DNA from: Coleofasciculus sp. FACHB-1120
GTDB lineage: Bacteria; Cyanobacteriota; Cyanobacteriia; Cyanobacteriales; FACHB-T130
Direction: 5' to 3'
Length of the DNA stretch: 64,000 nucleotides
Assembly: GCF_014698845.1 (NCBI RefSeq)
Contig: NZ_JACJTV010000004.1
Coordinates: 186,001 to 250,000, forward strand
Shown here: one piece after another, positions 27,505 through 37,105 of the stretch
Position numbering within the stretch: the stretch's first letter is position 1
Layout: every line of letters starts with the position of its first letter
Notes under the pieces: model-generated
What the model saw: the letters and a program-made list of their open reading frames with translations, nothing else
Database searches by the model: none
Told to the model about the DNA's origin: nothing
Program-made: the position numbers and the translations under genes

Positions 27505-28578
27505 TCAGTTATCAGTTGCTGTTGACGAAGGGCTAAAGTCGGTTTCGCAGTAGGCGCGAAGGATATGTGTACAGTTTGCGATCGCGCCTAAATGGGCAAT
27601 CTCGTAGCCATGTGTGTTTTGCGTCGGAAACGCCAGACACGCAGCACGGGCAACATGACCGAACTTCATTGCAATTGAGCCATCGCTGCCAAAACCGCTC
27701 AACGTCGCCAATTGCACGGGGATCTTCAGATTCTTGGCAACTTGCCGCAACTGATAATTTAAAGCTTCATCGTAGATCCCGTAACCATCTTGGGAAAGCA
27801 GCACCGGCGCGTTCCCATCGGCGATTGGGTATTCCGGAGCCAAAGGGCAGATTTCCAGCGCAATCAAAGCATCTACACGCTGCTTCTGAGTAAAGTACAT
27901 TGCGCCAATTGCGCCGACTTCCTCCTTCGCAGATGCCACCAGATAAATATCAACTGGTGGCTGTTTTACCGTTTCAGCCAGCGCTAACAAAATTGCGACG
28001 GACGCTTTATTATCCAGCGTGTAACTGGCAATCCAATCATTCAACCGCACCGGACGCTTACGATGCTTCCCGACTACCATTCGGGTTCCCGGTCGAATTC
28101 CAGCTATTTCTAATTCTTCGGAGGTGCATTTGGTTTCCACCCAAGCGTCTTCCCAGCGCACTGGTTTGTCTTCCTGCTGGGATTTTTGGGGAGATTCGTG
28201 GGAAATGTGGCGCGATCCAAAAGACAGAATCCCGGTAATCGTTTGTTCATCTCCCAGTAAATCTACAGCGCCCTCACCATAAACCCACGGAAACGCGCCT
28301 CCCAGCCTGCGGACTTCTACCCGTCCCTCGTCGCCGACTTGTTTGACAATTCCGCCAATTTCGTCTTTGTGGGCGGTGATAGCGATGCCTCTGTCTTGCT
28401 TTTGACCGGCAATTTTCGCAATGATATTCCCGGCATTATCCTGCCAAACTTCGACTCCCAGCGCTTTAAATCGACTCATCAACAATTGGTCAATTTCTTC
28501 TTCCGCACCGCTGGGAGAATGGTGCAGCACTAATTCTTCAATGGTGTTAAATAGATTGTCGTAATCCAACAAAGCCAT
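27505..28578 (-). CDS. M42-family metallopeptidase (aminopeptidase)
   Basis: A 357-residue dinuclear-metal aminopeptidase of the YsdC/FrvX/tetrahedral type. The first metal ligand is His in AITAHKDEIGG; the DNKASVAILLAL block supplies the bridging Asp; the catalytic Glu pair is in SAKEEVGAIGA; further ligands are in ALEICPLAPE and the late NTHGYEIAHLGA. These enzymes trim peptides in the cytoplasm. A 14-residue linker PQKSQQEDKPVRWE is less conserved. The CBS gene follows. Confidence 0.9.
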   Translation of the reverse strand: MALLDYDNLFNTIEELVLHHSPSGAEEEIDQLLMSRFKALGVEVWQDNAGNIIAKIAGQKQDRGIAITAHKDEIGGIVKQVGDEGRVEVRRLGGAFPWVYGEGAVDLLGDEQTITGILSFGSRHISHESPQKSQQEDKPVRWEDAWVETKCTSEELEIAGIRPGTRMVVGKHRKRPVRLNDWIASYTLDNKASVAILLALAETVKQPPVDIYLVASAKEEVGAIGAMYFTQKQRVDALIALEICPLAPEYPIADGNAPVLLSQDGYGIYDEALNYQLRQVAKNLKIPVQLATLSGFGSDGSIAMKFGHVARAACLAFPTQNTHGYEIAHLGAIANCTHILRAYCETDFSPSSTATDN

Positions 28579-28593
28579 GCCTAAAAGTATGAA

Positions 28594-28691
28594 GTGTGAA
28601 ATATCAAGGACGAAAGGTGAAATTTAGCCTTAACACGAACCTTTTCATCCTTGAGTCTTCATCCTTTATACTTCAGTCTTGATTGAGCTGG
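28594..28691. repeat. Duplicated 3'-flank, copy A (partner at 30521-30617)
   Basis: About 98 bases covering the last codons and downstream noncoding stretch of the GDSL gene at 28666 are nearly repeated at 30521-30617 beside its paralogue. Shared blocks include TTCATCCTTGAGTCTTCATC and ATTGAGCTGG. The duplication therefore carried its flank. Confidence 0.8.
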
Positions 28692-29790
28692 CTTTTGTCT
28701 GTTGGCGTTTCAGCACCAAACCCGCGCCTAAAGCACCAAACGCTAATATACCGAACGTAGAAGCCGGTTCAGGAACGCTTTTCTGGGAGTCGGAAACCAG
28801 TGCAGGCGTCAGCGTTGCAGAGGCGGATTGTCTTAATAGCTGATTATTACTAGCGATCGCAGATGCCTCAGTCTGTTGCCCTAGCACTGAAAAGGCATAT
28901 TTTCCTAATATCTTATGAGCAGTCGTCGTCGGATGGATGTTGTCCCAGAACAAAAACTTGTCTGCATTAACAGCACAGGCAAATAATTTGTCTAAACAAG
29001 CCTCAGTAACATTTCTCAAACCGAATTCGCTCGGATTAGCGATGACCCGATCGAATAGAAAATTAGCATCAAGGGAGATAATATTGATGCTGTCACCTAG
29101 GTTCTGGCTCAAACCATTGAGAGTTGCGGCTAACCCGGAGTTATGAGTTGCTGTCAAGGCGCTGAGATTGGCTGAATTCGAGTTTGTCCGGGTGTCCGGG
29201 AGTTTCCCCAAATCTGGCAAGTTGACCACCATGATATTTTTAGCGCCGAATGTAGCAAGTGACGTTACTGCCGTCGATAAATTTCCGACTGGTATGGCAG
29301 CATTAGTTACGCCACCACCGATGTAGTCATTGCCACCCGCCCATACGATATATAACGCATCCGGATTAGCCGGTAAATTGGCGTTTTTGAAGTTATTAAT
29401 CTGCTGCTGCAAGCCCGGTAAATTCAACACTACACGAGGAACGATATTGTTCAAAACGTTACTGTCTCCCGTAGTTGCACCACCGTAAGCGAGATTAATA
29501 TTGGAATTTGAGGTTAATCCTAAATATTGGGCGAGATAGTCTACCCAAACTGGGCCATTGGAAAAACGTCCATCCGAGTAAACCGGGCTTGTAGGAATAT
29601 ATCCTTTCGTAGTATCAAACAGATTTCCATCATCTGAAAGGCTGTCACCGAAAACATAAATTTCATTAAAATTCTGAGGCGATAAGCTTGCTGCTTTTAC
29701 TGCTGTTGGCAACCCAGCGATCGCGCTGAGGGGTAACGCACTCACAAGAAATACTACCCTCAGGCTAGAAAACACTTTTTGGAAGGACAT
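28666..29790 (-). CDS. PEP-CTERM GDSL/SGNH hydrolase
   Basis: A 374-residue secreted esterase-type protein. The signal ends VKA before ASLSPQ. Block I is YVFGDSLSDDGN with the nucleophile Ser, an N-terminal SNGPVWVDYLA follows, block III is WAGGNDYIGG and block V is WDNIHPTTTAHK with Asp and His. The end SVPEPASTFGILAFGALGAG plus LKRQQ is a PEP-CTERM sorting signal. It belongs to the phospholipase/lecithinase-like GDSL group; the substrate is unknown. The neighbouring gene at 30592 is its tandem paralogue. Confidence 0.87.
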   Translation of the reverse strand: MSFQKVFSSLRVVFLVSALPLSAIAGLPTAVKAASLSPQNFNEIYVFGDSLSDDGNLFDTTKGYIPTSPVYSDGRFSNGPVWVDYLAQYLGLTSNSNINLAYGGATTGDSNVLNNIVPRVVLNLPGLQQQINNFKNANLPANPDALYIVWAGGNDYIGGGVTNAAIPVGNLSTAVTSLATFGAKNIMVVNLPDLGKLPDTRTNSNSANLSALTATHNSGLAATLNGLSQNLGDSINIISLDANFLFDRVIANPSEFGLRNVTEACLDKLFACAVNADKFLFWDNIHPTTTAHKILGKYAFSVLGQQTEASAIASNNQLLRQSASATLTPALVSDSQKSVPEPASTFGILAFGALGAGLVLKRQQTKASSIKTEV

Positions 29791-30520
29791 TGTGTTTTTT
29801 CTGTAGTTAGGCTAGTGAATAAGTTTATTTGTCAATTAGTCTTTTACTAAATTGCTATTTGACAGCTAAAAACTTTTCTCTCTAAAGATACATTTTCTCT
29901 ACCATCGCTCTTCTGCCATTCTAGGTAGCAGACAATAGGAATTTTTACATTTGTAGAGGTGTAGGAACGCCCAAAACTTGTAATTTTTAATTAAATTATA
30001 TGAGTGGCAATTTTCAGTTAGTTCAACTATCTATCTCCAGCTATATCCAGCTTGGAGAAATTCTTCAATTTTTATAGGCTTCAAAGGTCAACGGTAGGAG
30101 AATTATGTCCATTACTCCATCAGATGCGATCGCTACAATCCCATTCTCAATCTTGCCTAGGTTTCTAATCTAAGACTGGTTTGACATCATCCATCTCATC
30201 TCTTTTTTTGCGGTCGCTTGTTTTATCAATTATTAGGATGATTTCTCGCCCATTTAAAACTTGCTAAATTAATTTAAACCCTTGATACCTCAACTGCTCT
30301 AACTGCTAGGAGAATGAGAAACATTTCATTATTTCCTTTCCCTGCAAATTATCTTTACTTAAAAGTTTTCCTGTTCAAGGATATAATATTTGTCGTGAGT
30401 TAAAGACATATCAGCACTCGCTTAAAACTAATACTAATTACGTAAATTATTGATAAGCTTATTTAATTTAGAAAATATATTATTTGAGGTCAGGAGTCCC
30501 TAAAATCTAAAAATTATCAA
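29791..30520. other. AT-rich intergenic region between the GDSL paralogues
   Basis: About 730 bases, AT-rich, with one HIP1-like GCGATCGC site. It holds no open frame that I can support and no recognisable RNA; it should contain the promoter for the downstream paralogue. Confidence 0.45.
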
Positions 30521-30617
30521 GTGTAAAACATCAAGGATGAACGGTGAATTTGGCTTTAACAGGAACGCCTTCATCCTTGAGTCTTCATCCTTTATCCTTC
30601 AGTTTTTATTGAGCTGG
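30521..30617. repeat. Duplicated 3'-flank, copy B (partner at 28594-28691)
   Basis: Second copy of the flank described at 28594-28691, differing at scattered positions and a few single-base gaps. Its existence beyond the stop codon shows segmental duplication, not just homologous coding regions. Confidence 0.8.
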
Positions 30618-31644
30618 CTTTTTTCGGTTTGTGTCGCCGCAGCGAACCTGCTCCTAAAGCCCCGAAGGCTAATATCCCTAATGCCGAAGCCGGTTCCGGA
30701 ACGCTTTTTTGAGGTTCGGATGCGGGTGTCAGCGCTGCAAATGCTAAGTCTGCCACTAGCTTATGACCAGCGGCTGTAGGATGGATTGCATCCCAGAACA
30801 AAAAACTGTCTGGGTTATCGCATACCTCGTAGTTTAAATCCAAGGGAGGAGCGTAGTTTTTTAGGCAAGAGTCAGTCACATTTGTGAAACCAAATTTCTC
30901 TTTATTTGTGATGGCATTGTTAAATAAAGAATTGACATCGAGGGATTTGAGGTTGATTCCCGTTAATGACTTGCTCAAACCAGCAAGAGTCCCGCTCAAG
31001 CCCAAGTTATGCAATTCGGTCAACTGGTTGAGACCGTTGGACACATTACTACCACCACTAAGACCGATGGGTGCCTTTCCCAAATCTGGTAAATTAGCCA
31101 CGAGGAAATTTCGAGCGCCAAGGTTGAAAAGCGATGTCACCGCCGCCGATATATTCTGGACTGGCTCAGCCGGATTTGTAACGCCACCGACGTAATCATT
31201 GCCACCCGCCCAGACTATATATAGAGCTTCTGAGTCAGCAGATTGATTGGTTTGCGCCAAAACACTCTTAAAGAAGTCGATTTCCGTCTGCAATCCCGGC
31301 AAAAGCGAATTAATAATGATGTTACTGGTTCCTGAGGTAGCACCACCGGAAGCGAAGTTAATGCCATCGCTAGAGCTAGCACCTCCCGCAAGGTTGGTAA
31401 ACAGAGCCGGAGCTAATCCCAACTTATCGGCTAAAGCCTCCACCCAGACTGGGCCATTAGAAAAACGTCCCTGATAGTAGGGTGGAGTTTGGGGAAAGAA
31501 TCCTTTTGTAAGATTGAACACATTGCCAGGATCTGAGAGGCTGTCACCAAAGACGTACATTTTATCAAAGGACGCCGCTACTGCTTTAAGTGGCAATAGG
31601 AAAGAAAAAAGCACAAATCCTGTGGCTAGAATTTGTTTTTTCAT
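30592..31644 (-). CDS. PEP-CTERM GDSL/SGNH hydrolase, tandem paralogue
   Basis: About 350 residues. The signal MKKQILATGFVLFSFLLPLK leads to AVAASF. The catalytic blocks YVFGDSLSDPGN, WAGGNDYVGG and WDAIHPTAAGHK and the anchor SVPEPASALGILAFGALGAG mirror the gene at 28666, including the tail KKASSIKTE. The ATG at 31644 has GGAG before it and begins the signal; an upstream frame to 31716 is unlikely. It has an internal Gly/Ser-rich segment (LAGGASSSDGINFASGG) missing in the paralogue. Confidence 0.87.
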   Translation of the reverse strand: MKKQILATGFVLFSFLLPLKAVAASFDKMYVFGDSLSDPGNVFNLTKGFFPQTPPYYQGRFSNGPVWVEALADKLGLAPALFTNLAGGASSSDGINFASGGATSGTSNIIINSLLPGLQTEIDFFKSVLAQTNQSADSEALYIVWAGGNDYVGGVTNPAEPVQNISAAVTSLFNLGARNFLVANLPDLGKAPIGLSGGSNVSNGLNQLTELHNLGLSGTLAGLSKSLTGINLKSLDVNSLFNNAITNKEKFGFTNVTDSCLKNYAPPLDLNYEVCDNPDSFLFWDAIHPTAAGHKLVADLAFAALTPASEPQKSVPEPASALGILAFGALGAGSLRRHKPKKASSIKTEG

Positions 31645-31941
31645 AGTTATCTTTTTCTCCGTATTTTCTCCAACTCTATAGAGTTTTGGATGAAGTTCTT
31701 GCAAACCTCTCGCCAAATAATATAAAGTTTATGTGAATTTAAGGCTAGTTTCAGTGAAAACCCACAGGGGCAGTATTATAATTTATTCTTTCAGATTTTT
31801 TAATAGATTCTGACACTGCCTCCACCTACGCTTCTCAAAGGGGAGCTGTTGTATTCCAAAGAAAGCACGAAGCGATCGCTTACCTCCAGTAAGGGCTTTG
31901 CCTAATTGCGATCGCTTCATTGACTGCTTTTAATTGTCAAG

Positions 31942-33402
31942 CTATTGATTAGCAGAACTTGACGGTGTAGGCTCCGGCGTAGATGTTGCTGATGGCTGGC
32001 TCTGTTGACGCTGGCTCTGCAAAGCATCTTGAGCAGATACCCCTTCACCTTCAGCGCCAAAGTACCAGACAGCCGCCGCAGCCTCAGCCCTCGTCACGGG
32101 TTTTTTCGGCTGGAACAGCGTCGTATACCCAAAAACCCGCCGGATATTTGCCAATTCCCCATTTTGAAAATCTGCCAATACTGCCCGCAACGCCTTCGGC
32201 TCAGTTTTACCTGCATCCTGAAATCCCCACGTTTGCTTCACCGCGTCAACCGAAGCCGTGGGCAAGGTCTGGCGGGTATCTAGGGGCACTTTCCAGAGAA
32301 TCAAGTTTTCGCGGGTAAGCGGTGCATCGGGGCGAAACAACACAGCGGTAGCATCACCCGTCAACCGACTGGGAATTAAACCTGCCTCCGCTAAACCTTG
32401 AATTGCAGGAAAATCAGGGTCGCTGCGGGGAATATCCTGGAAAGCCGGTTGGACATCTGTTGATGCTAAACGGATTTGCTTGCCCGGACTATTGCTATAA
32501 ATCTGATTATTCGCAGCTACCAACCAACGCGCATACTGGCGGCGGGTGATGGTTTTATTTGGCTCAAACTGTTCGCCTGCGGCTGAATTACTCTTGGAAC
32601 CACCAGAGTTGAGCGAAAGTACCCCCAACACTGCCAGGTTTTCTACGTACTGACGTAATTCTTGGGGTGCTTTGTTGATATCTGTAAATACAGAGGGTTG
32701 AGAAGGAGACCCCGGCTTGTCTGTTGTTGCCTCAGCCGTTGGCTGACTGGCGACCTCTGAGTTACTCGATGACGGTGCTGCTGCTGCGCTGCCGTCGCGG
32801 ACATACTGAATCGTAAATTGTGTGGTACTAGCTGCACTACTCGCTGGACTATTAGCAGCAGCCGCTGGAGTCGGTGAGGGTGTTGAGATAAAACTATTAC
32901 TACCCGAACCTGACTGGATGGAAACGGTAACTTTCAGGTTATTCTGGCGAGCTACTAAGGTATCTGTTGGAGGAACAGCACCCTCCTCAGTCTCAGTTGG
33001 CTGACTCACAATTTCCCAGTTATTCGATTGAAATTCCTTCTGGTAAAAGCTTTGGACAGAGTTGCTGGGGTCAGTAGTCGTCCAACGAAGGGTCTGTCCT
33101 TGATTGGGATCGGATGTTGATGGAGTGACTTCTTGCAGCTGAGCCTCTGGATAGACGGGAATCTCCGATGGGAAATCAGAGGGAAGTGCAACAAGCGTTT
33201 CGTTCGGAGAGTTATTTTGAGATGGCAACCCAAACGCAGCCGGATTGTCCTTAAGTTTAGGGTCTGCTGCGAGCGATCGCTCTAGTGCTTCACTGTTGGT
33301 ACTATTGGCGCAAGCACTTAAGGAAATCAGCAAGCAACCAATAAATCCGGTAAGTATAACAGGACGTTTAGAAAATAACACAGCAAAAACTGGAGAACAC
33401 AT
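31942..33402 (-). CDS. SLH-domain lipoprotein with Ser/Pro linkers
   Basis: 486 residues. The signal ends at the lipobox LSAC (Cys31). An N-terminal region (about 75-140) resembles a DUF4124-like/uncharacterised stress domain with IPVYPEAQL and SFYQKEFQSNNWEIV. A Ser/Ala/Pro-rich linker (about 170-240) follows. Three SLH-like segments then appear: FTDINKAPQELRQYVENLAVLGVL, FQDIPRSDPDFPAIQGLAEAGLI and WGFQDAGKTE to PVTRAEAAAAVWYF. SLH domains bind cell-wall polymers. The lipid anchor plus SLH would bridge outer membrane and wall. The N-terminal domain name is only a guess. Confidence 0.8.
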   Translation of the reverse strand: MCSPVFAVLFSKRPVILTGFIGCLLISLSACANSTNSEALERSLAADPKLKDNPAAFGLPSQNNSPNETLVALPSDFPSEIPVYPEAQLQEVTPSTSDPNQGQTLRWTTTDPSNSVQSFYQKEFQSNNWEIVSQPTETEEGAVPPTDTLVARQNNLKVTVSIQSGSGSNSFISTPSPTPAAAANSPASSAASTTQFTIQYVRDGSAAAAPSSSNSEVASQPTAEATTDKPGSPSQPSVFTDINKAPQELRQYVENLAVLGVLSLNSGGSKSNSAAGEQFEPNKTITRRQYARWLVAANNQIYSNSPGKQIRLASTDVQPAFQDIPRSDPDFPAIQGLAEAGLIPSRLTGDATAVLFRPDAPLTRENLILWKVPLDTRQTLPTASVDAVKQTWGFQDAGKTEPKALRAVLADFQNGELANIRRVFGYTTLFQPKKPVTRAEAAAAVWYFGAEGEGVSAQDALQSQRQQSQPSATSTPEPTPSSSANQ

Positions 33403-33492
33403 CTTCCTTCCTACGCTAGCGCAGATAGTGAAGACAGTTTCCAGTTCTTGGTTAAGTTCCTGTTAGTTGCTTTCAAAAGCCATAATCTTTTT

Positions 33493-34401
33493 CTAAGAGT
33501 CTAACTCTAGCGTCACTTTCTCGTGAAAACGCTTATGCAGTTGACTGCCTACAAACGCTAGAGCAACTAAAGCCATACCCGCAATTCCAGTAGGCTCTGG
33601 TACCTGGTGAGTTACTGCAACAACTGGCGCTGGTGGCAAAATTGCTCCAGCCAGTGCAACGCCATCATTGCCACACTCAAGAAACATGTTAGCAACGTAG
33701 TCTCCAAAGCCAAGAAGAGACTTGTTCAACTGGAACCCAATGGTTTGATCTCCACTTGCCAAAAAGTGACTAAAATCAAGCCCAGCGGCACTCAATGCAG
33801 AGGCGGTGAGCATGGTAATGTCACCCACTTTTGTACCTGAGCCAATTACATTGAGAATAGAACCTTCCCCGAAGTATGCATAAGCATCAGTTTTAGTAGC
33901 CAAGTCCGTCCCTTGAGTATTCTGTTTATTCCATCCAGAATCATAGTATTGCTTCAAACTGCTATATCCGTCGTTCGTTGCAGTGACGCTAGCAGCTTGG
34001 ACATTTTTGTAGACGCCAGTGCTGGAAACTATTGAGTCGTTAGTCCCAGCAAAGCGAATCCCAAACAAACTGTTTGCATCACTGGCAGCTTTAAAAGTTT
34101 TATCAGTGAAATTGAAGAATAAATCTCCCCAACCAATGTTTTTGTCAGCAGCGCCACTCGCGTAAGTTCCTGTCAAGGGCGTACCACCAGTCAGAGCGAC
34201 AAAAATGCTGTCACTGGTTTCCTTGATTGCCATCCCTTTAATTTCATAAGCTGACCCACCAGAGCCATCATTAAAGGCATCAATGCTATAGTTCCAATCT
34301 TTGTGTATTGTTCCCGCGTTAGCCTGCTGTCCAGTCATAGAAATAAAGCAGAGAGTCGCCGTAGCACCAGCCATTAAGGTTGCAATATTACGCAATTTCA
34401 T
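33493..34401 (-). CDS. PEP-CTERM surface protein, XDD3-like
   Basis: 302 residues. The signal ends ANA before GTIHKDW. The domain has GSAYEIKGMAIKETSDSIFVAL, GWGDLFFNFTDKTF and a long Ser/Ala region, resembling the cyanobacterial XDD3 exosortase-dependent family. The C-terminal VPEPTGIAGMALVALAFVGS followed by HKRFHEK is a PEP-CTERM signal, with a longer than usual tail after the basic cluster. Function unknown. AAGGAG lies 11 bases upstream of the start. Divergent from lepB. Confidence 0.78.
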   Translation of the reverse strand: MKLRNIATLMAGATATLCFISMTGQQANAGTIHKDWNYSIDAFNDGSGGSAYEIKGMAIKETSDSIFVALTGGTPLTGTYASGAADKNIGWGDLFFNFTDKTFKAASDANSLFGIRFAGTNDSIVSSTGVYKNVQAASVTATNDGYSSLKQYYDSGWNKQNTQGTDLATKTDAYAYFGEGSILNVIGSGTKVGDITMLTASALSAAGLDFSHFLASGDQTIGFQLNKSLLGFGDYVANMFLECGNDGVALAGAILPPAPVVAVTHQVPEPTGIAGMALVALAFVGSQLHKRFHEKVTLELDS

Positions 34402-34771
34402 ATTATGAAAACTCCTTTCGTTTGCCCTAAGTTTATGTCATTTCTTAATTTGTAACAGTAACTTTGTTGATTGTCTCTAGATAATTTCTCGGAAATTTTT
34501 GTTTTTGGCAAAACCTCAAAAACGCAAAGATTTTATAAAAGTGTATATATTAAGTCAGTATTTTTTTGTAAAAACATAAAGCTTAGTTTATAGACTCAGT
34601 AAATCCATTTAAATAAGCACAAGAAGAATCTTTAAAAATTGAGAAGTATTACAGTCTGCTTAAATCCAATGGATCTAAACCAGAGGTCGCGTGGTATCTT
34701 GGCTGAGAGCTGAAACAAGCCAAGACTGTCTCTGTGGCTAACAACGCCAGATATTTTTAGTTGAAACTTTT
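34402..34771. other. Divergent AT-rich region between the surface gene and lepB
   Basis: About 370 bases serving both start sites. No gene or RNA recognised. Confidence 0.45.
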
Positions 34772-35518
34772 ATGGCATCTGAGGAAAAGGATTTAGCCGC
34801 CGTCAACGAATCTCCACAATTTGCTACCTCAAACTCGACCCAACTGGGACTTCCGCCTGAGCTTCAGGCAGATGTTTCTTCCCAGGATGTAGTCAATCAA
34901 ACTGAGGCAGTTGTTGCTGAGAAGACAAACCAAGAGCAACCCAAACGGGTAGATTCCGGCGGACACAAAGAAAAAAATGCAGCAGGAGGGGGAATATGGG
35001 AACAATTAAGAGAAAACCTGCAAATTCTGTTGATTGCGCTATGTTTAGCTCTTTTTATCCGAACATTTGTTGCAGAACCCCGCTATATCCCCTCTGACTC
35101 TATGCTGCCGACCTTGCAAGTGGGCGATCGCTTGGTAGTGGAAAAAGTCTCTTATCGCTTTCAGGCACCCCACCTAGGCGATATCGTAGTTTTTGACCCT
35201 CCCCAGAAATTGCAAATTCAAGGCTACGCGAAAGACCAAGCCTTTATTAAACGGGTGATTGGCACACCGGGTCACGTCGTTAAAGTTCAAAATGGCAAGG
35301 TTTACGTGGATGACTCGCCTCTCCAGGAAGACTACATCGCAGAACCCCCAGAATATCAGTGGGGACCAGCGCTGGTGCCTGAAGACCAGGTATTAGTTAT
35401 GGGAGATAACCGTAATAACAGCAACGACTCCCACGTTTGGGGCTTCTTACCCCAAGAAAATATCATTGGTCGCGCCTTCTTCCGCTTCTGGCCTCTTAGC
35501 CGGATTAGCCGCACTTAA
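34772..35518 (+). CDS. lepB: Signal peptidase I
   Basis: A 248-residue type I signal peptidase, cleaving secretory signal peptides at the outer face of the cytoplasmic or thylakoid membrane. An unusually long polar N-terminus (about 80 residues, Glu/Gln/Ser-rich) precedes the membrane helix LQILLIALCLALFIRTFV. The catalytic Ser is in PSDSMLPTL, the Lys in FIKRVIG, and the box E motif MGDNRNNSNDSHVWG is present. The surface-protein cluster nearby suits such a peptidase, though it also serves all secretion. An inverted repeat with a T-run follows. Confidence 0.93.
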   Translation: MASEEKDLAAVNESPQFATSNSTQLGLPPELQADVSSQDVVNQTEAVVAEKTNQEQPKRVDSGGHKEKNAAGGGIWEQLRENLQILLIALCLALFIRTFVAEPRYIPSDSMLPTLQVGDRLVVEKVSYRFQAPHLGDIVVFDPPQKLQIQGYAKDQAFIKRVIGTPGHVVKVQNGKVYVDDSPLQEDYIAEPPEYQWGPALVPEDQVLVMGDNRNNSNDSHVWGFLPQENIIGRAFFRFWPLSRISRT

Positions 35519-35530
35519 GTCAAAGTTTTG

Positions 35531-35578
35531 AGTGATGAGTTTTATGTGTGTTCAATTCAAAACTGAAAACTCATCACT
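35531..35578 (+). terminator. Terminator between lepB and the convergent HHH gene
   Basis: 13-base arms AGTGATGAGTTTT (35531-35543) and AAAACTCATCACT (35566-35578) pair perfectly and are followed by TTTTCCC on the plus strand, suiting lepB. The loop is 22 bases, long for an intrinsic terminator. Confidence 0.6.
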
Positions 35579-35594
35579 TTTCCCAATAAGTTAT

Positions 35595-36170
35595 TCAAAA
35601 TCGCAAATAATGCATTAATTGGGCAGTTAGATTTCCAGGAAGCGATAGCCGTTGCTGGAAATCAACTAGGTTGCGGTACGACCCCGCAACGAGACGATTT
35701 TGCACTACTGTGACGGCGAGAACCGCGTCAATCAATGGAATCTGCATCAGTTCTTCGACAGACGCTGTATTCGGGTTGATGAGTTGCGGCGTTGCCAAAC
35801 TAGAGTCGTCGTAGTAACAAAATCTAATCACTGCCTCTAGAGGTTTTAGCCGAGCGGGTGGCATTCCTAGTGCTGCTGCAATATCCTCTATGCAGAAAAA
35901 TTGAACGCCAGATCGAGCAAGGGAAACGAGCGATCGCGCTTGATGAATTGATAACCCTGGTAATCTCAGCCAATCGTCTACACTTGCCTGATTTGCATCA
36001 ATCTTGATACCAAGTTCCGCTGCGATCGCAATTTCTTGAGTGGATTGCAGGCGGTAGTAGGGATCGTTCAAAATCCTGCCCCGAATTGACTGCAAATTTG
36101 GATTTAATCGAGCTGCGGGTGGTAGCCATTCAAACATTCCCATAAATGTCAAGCGATGCGATCGAGCCAT
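35595..36170 (-). CDS. ComEA-like helix-hairpin-helix protein
   Basis: 191 residues with two helix-hairpin-helix units: IDANQASVDDWLRLPGLSI and INPNTASVEELMQIPLID, each of the ComEA type that binds DNA without sequence preference. There is no signal peptide, so it is not a typical secreted DNA-uptake ComEA. The start at 36170 overlaps the end of the upstream TM2 gene by 22 bases; an alternative Met at 36143 would remove the overlap. The two are likely co-transcribed. Confidence 0.78.
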   Translation of the reverse strand: MARSHRLTFMGMFEWLPPAARLNPNLQSIRGRILNDPYYRLQSTQEIAIAAELGIKIDANQASVDDWLRLPGLSIHQARSLVSLARSGVQFFCIEDIAAALGMPPARLKPLEAVIRFCYYDDSSLATPQLINPNTASVEELMQIPLIDAVLAVTVVQNRLVAGSYRNLVDFQQRLSLPGNLTAQLMHYLRF

Positions 36171-36532
36171 TGACGGCGCTTTTGCTCAAATTCATATTCT
36201 GAGATCAGTCCCTCTTCCCGCAGGCTGTCCAGTTGGCGCAAGGCATCTGCGATCGCACCCACCCGATCGGGATCGACGCCGACGGAGGAGGCAGCCGGTT
36301 CCACGCCCAGATTAAAATTCCGGTCAAACTCATCCCCATCTTGCACTAAATACCAAAACCCTTCAATCGCGCTAGCAATCCGAGGAATCGGTGTCCCCCA
36401 CGACAAGAGCAAATAAGCCAGACCCCATACCGGCTGTCCCATATAAAACTTGTGGAATCCAGCAACGGGTATCACTGCCCCCACCAACGCCAAGATAGCT
36501 GCAACTTTTCGATTTTTTGCCTTTGTTAACAT
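36149..36532 (-). CDS. TM2/NINE-type membrane protein with C-terminal SHOCT-like segment
   Basis: About 127 residues. Two hydrophobic helices around AAILALVGAVIPVAGFHKFY and GLAYLLLSWGTP carry the TM2-type pattern GxHxFYxG. The C-terminal LREEGLISEYEFEQKRRQWL is a SHOCT-like short helical motif. TM2 proteins are small membrane proteins of unknown function. The ATG at 36532 starts at conserved residues; an open frame extends to 36604. It overlaps the HHH gene. Confidence 0.75.
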   Translation of the reverse strand: MLTKAKNRKVAAILALVGAVIPVAGFHKFYMGQPVWGLAYLLLSWGTPIPRIASAIEGFWYLVQDGDEFDRNFNLGVEPAASSVGVDPDRVGAIADALRQLDSLREEGLISEYEFEQKRRQWLDRIA

Positions 36533-36808
36533 GAACCGCACCACTCCATGACCCCTTGGCTCTTGCTTGCAGACTGATTTCCTGCTTCCTGAAGCTGCTG
36601 CCAAATTTTACTGCCAAATTTTCCGCAAAAAAGCTTAGGGAAAGCAGAGAATTTTCCTATCGAGACCATACTTGCGATGGAAGCAATTGTCTTCTTCCAT
36701 AATATTGATTTTCTCCCTTGAGAAGGCTTGCAGATGCTGGGCGCTGATGATTAGTCAAAAACTGGATATGCTTTACTAAAAGCTTGTCAATGGTAGGCAG
36801 GTGATAAG

Positions 36809-37105
36809 ATGCCATCTTGGACAATCGGTATTGCTATCTTACTCGGCTTGATTTTGCTGCTAGCTATTTTTTTCTGGCAGTTTCGCAACTTACAATCTTC
36901 AGCTAAACAATCATCCGTTAAGCAAAGTAAGCATCAGCGTCGCCAACCCACCATTAAGCTACAAAACAAGCTGCTGAGACTGTTGAGTGGGGATAGGGCA
37001 GCTGCGATGCGGCTAGTGGAGCGGGTAAAACAGAGGCATCCGGGTAAATCGGAGGAATGGTATTGGGAAAAAGCGATCGAGGATTTAGAGCGCGATCGCC
37101 GTTAA
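36809..37105 (+). CDS. Small membrane-anchored hypothetical protein
   Basis: 98 residues: an N-terminal membrane helix (IGIAILLGLILLLAIFFW), a basic Gln/Ser-rich linker, then a soluble helical domain LLRLLSGDRAAAMRLVERVKQRHPGKSEEWYWEKAIEDLERDRR. The latter pattern occurs in many cyanobacterial small proteins. Function unknown; probably a peripheral anchor. It precedes the DUF1825 gene by about 100 bases on the same strand. Confidence 0.65.
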   Translation: MPSWTIGIAILLGLILLLAIFFWQFRNLQSSAKQSSVKQSKHQRRQPTIKLQNKLLRLLSGDRAAAMRLVERVKQRHPGKSEEWYWEKAIEDLERDRR

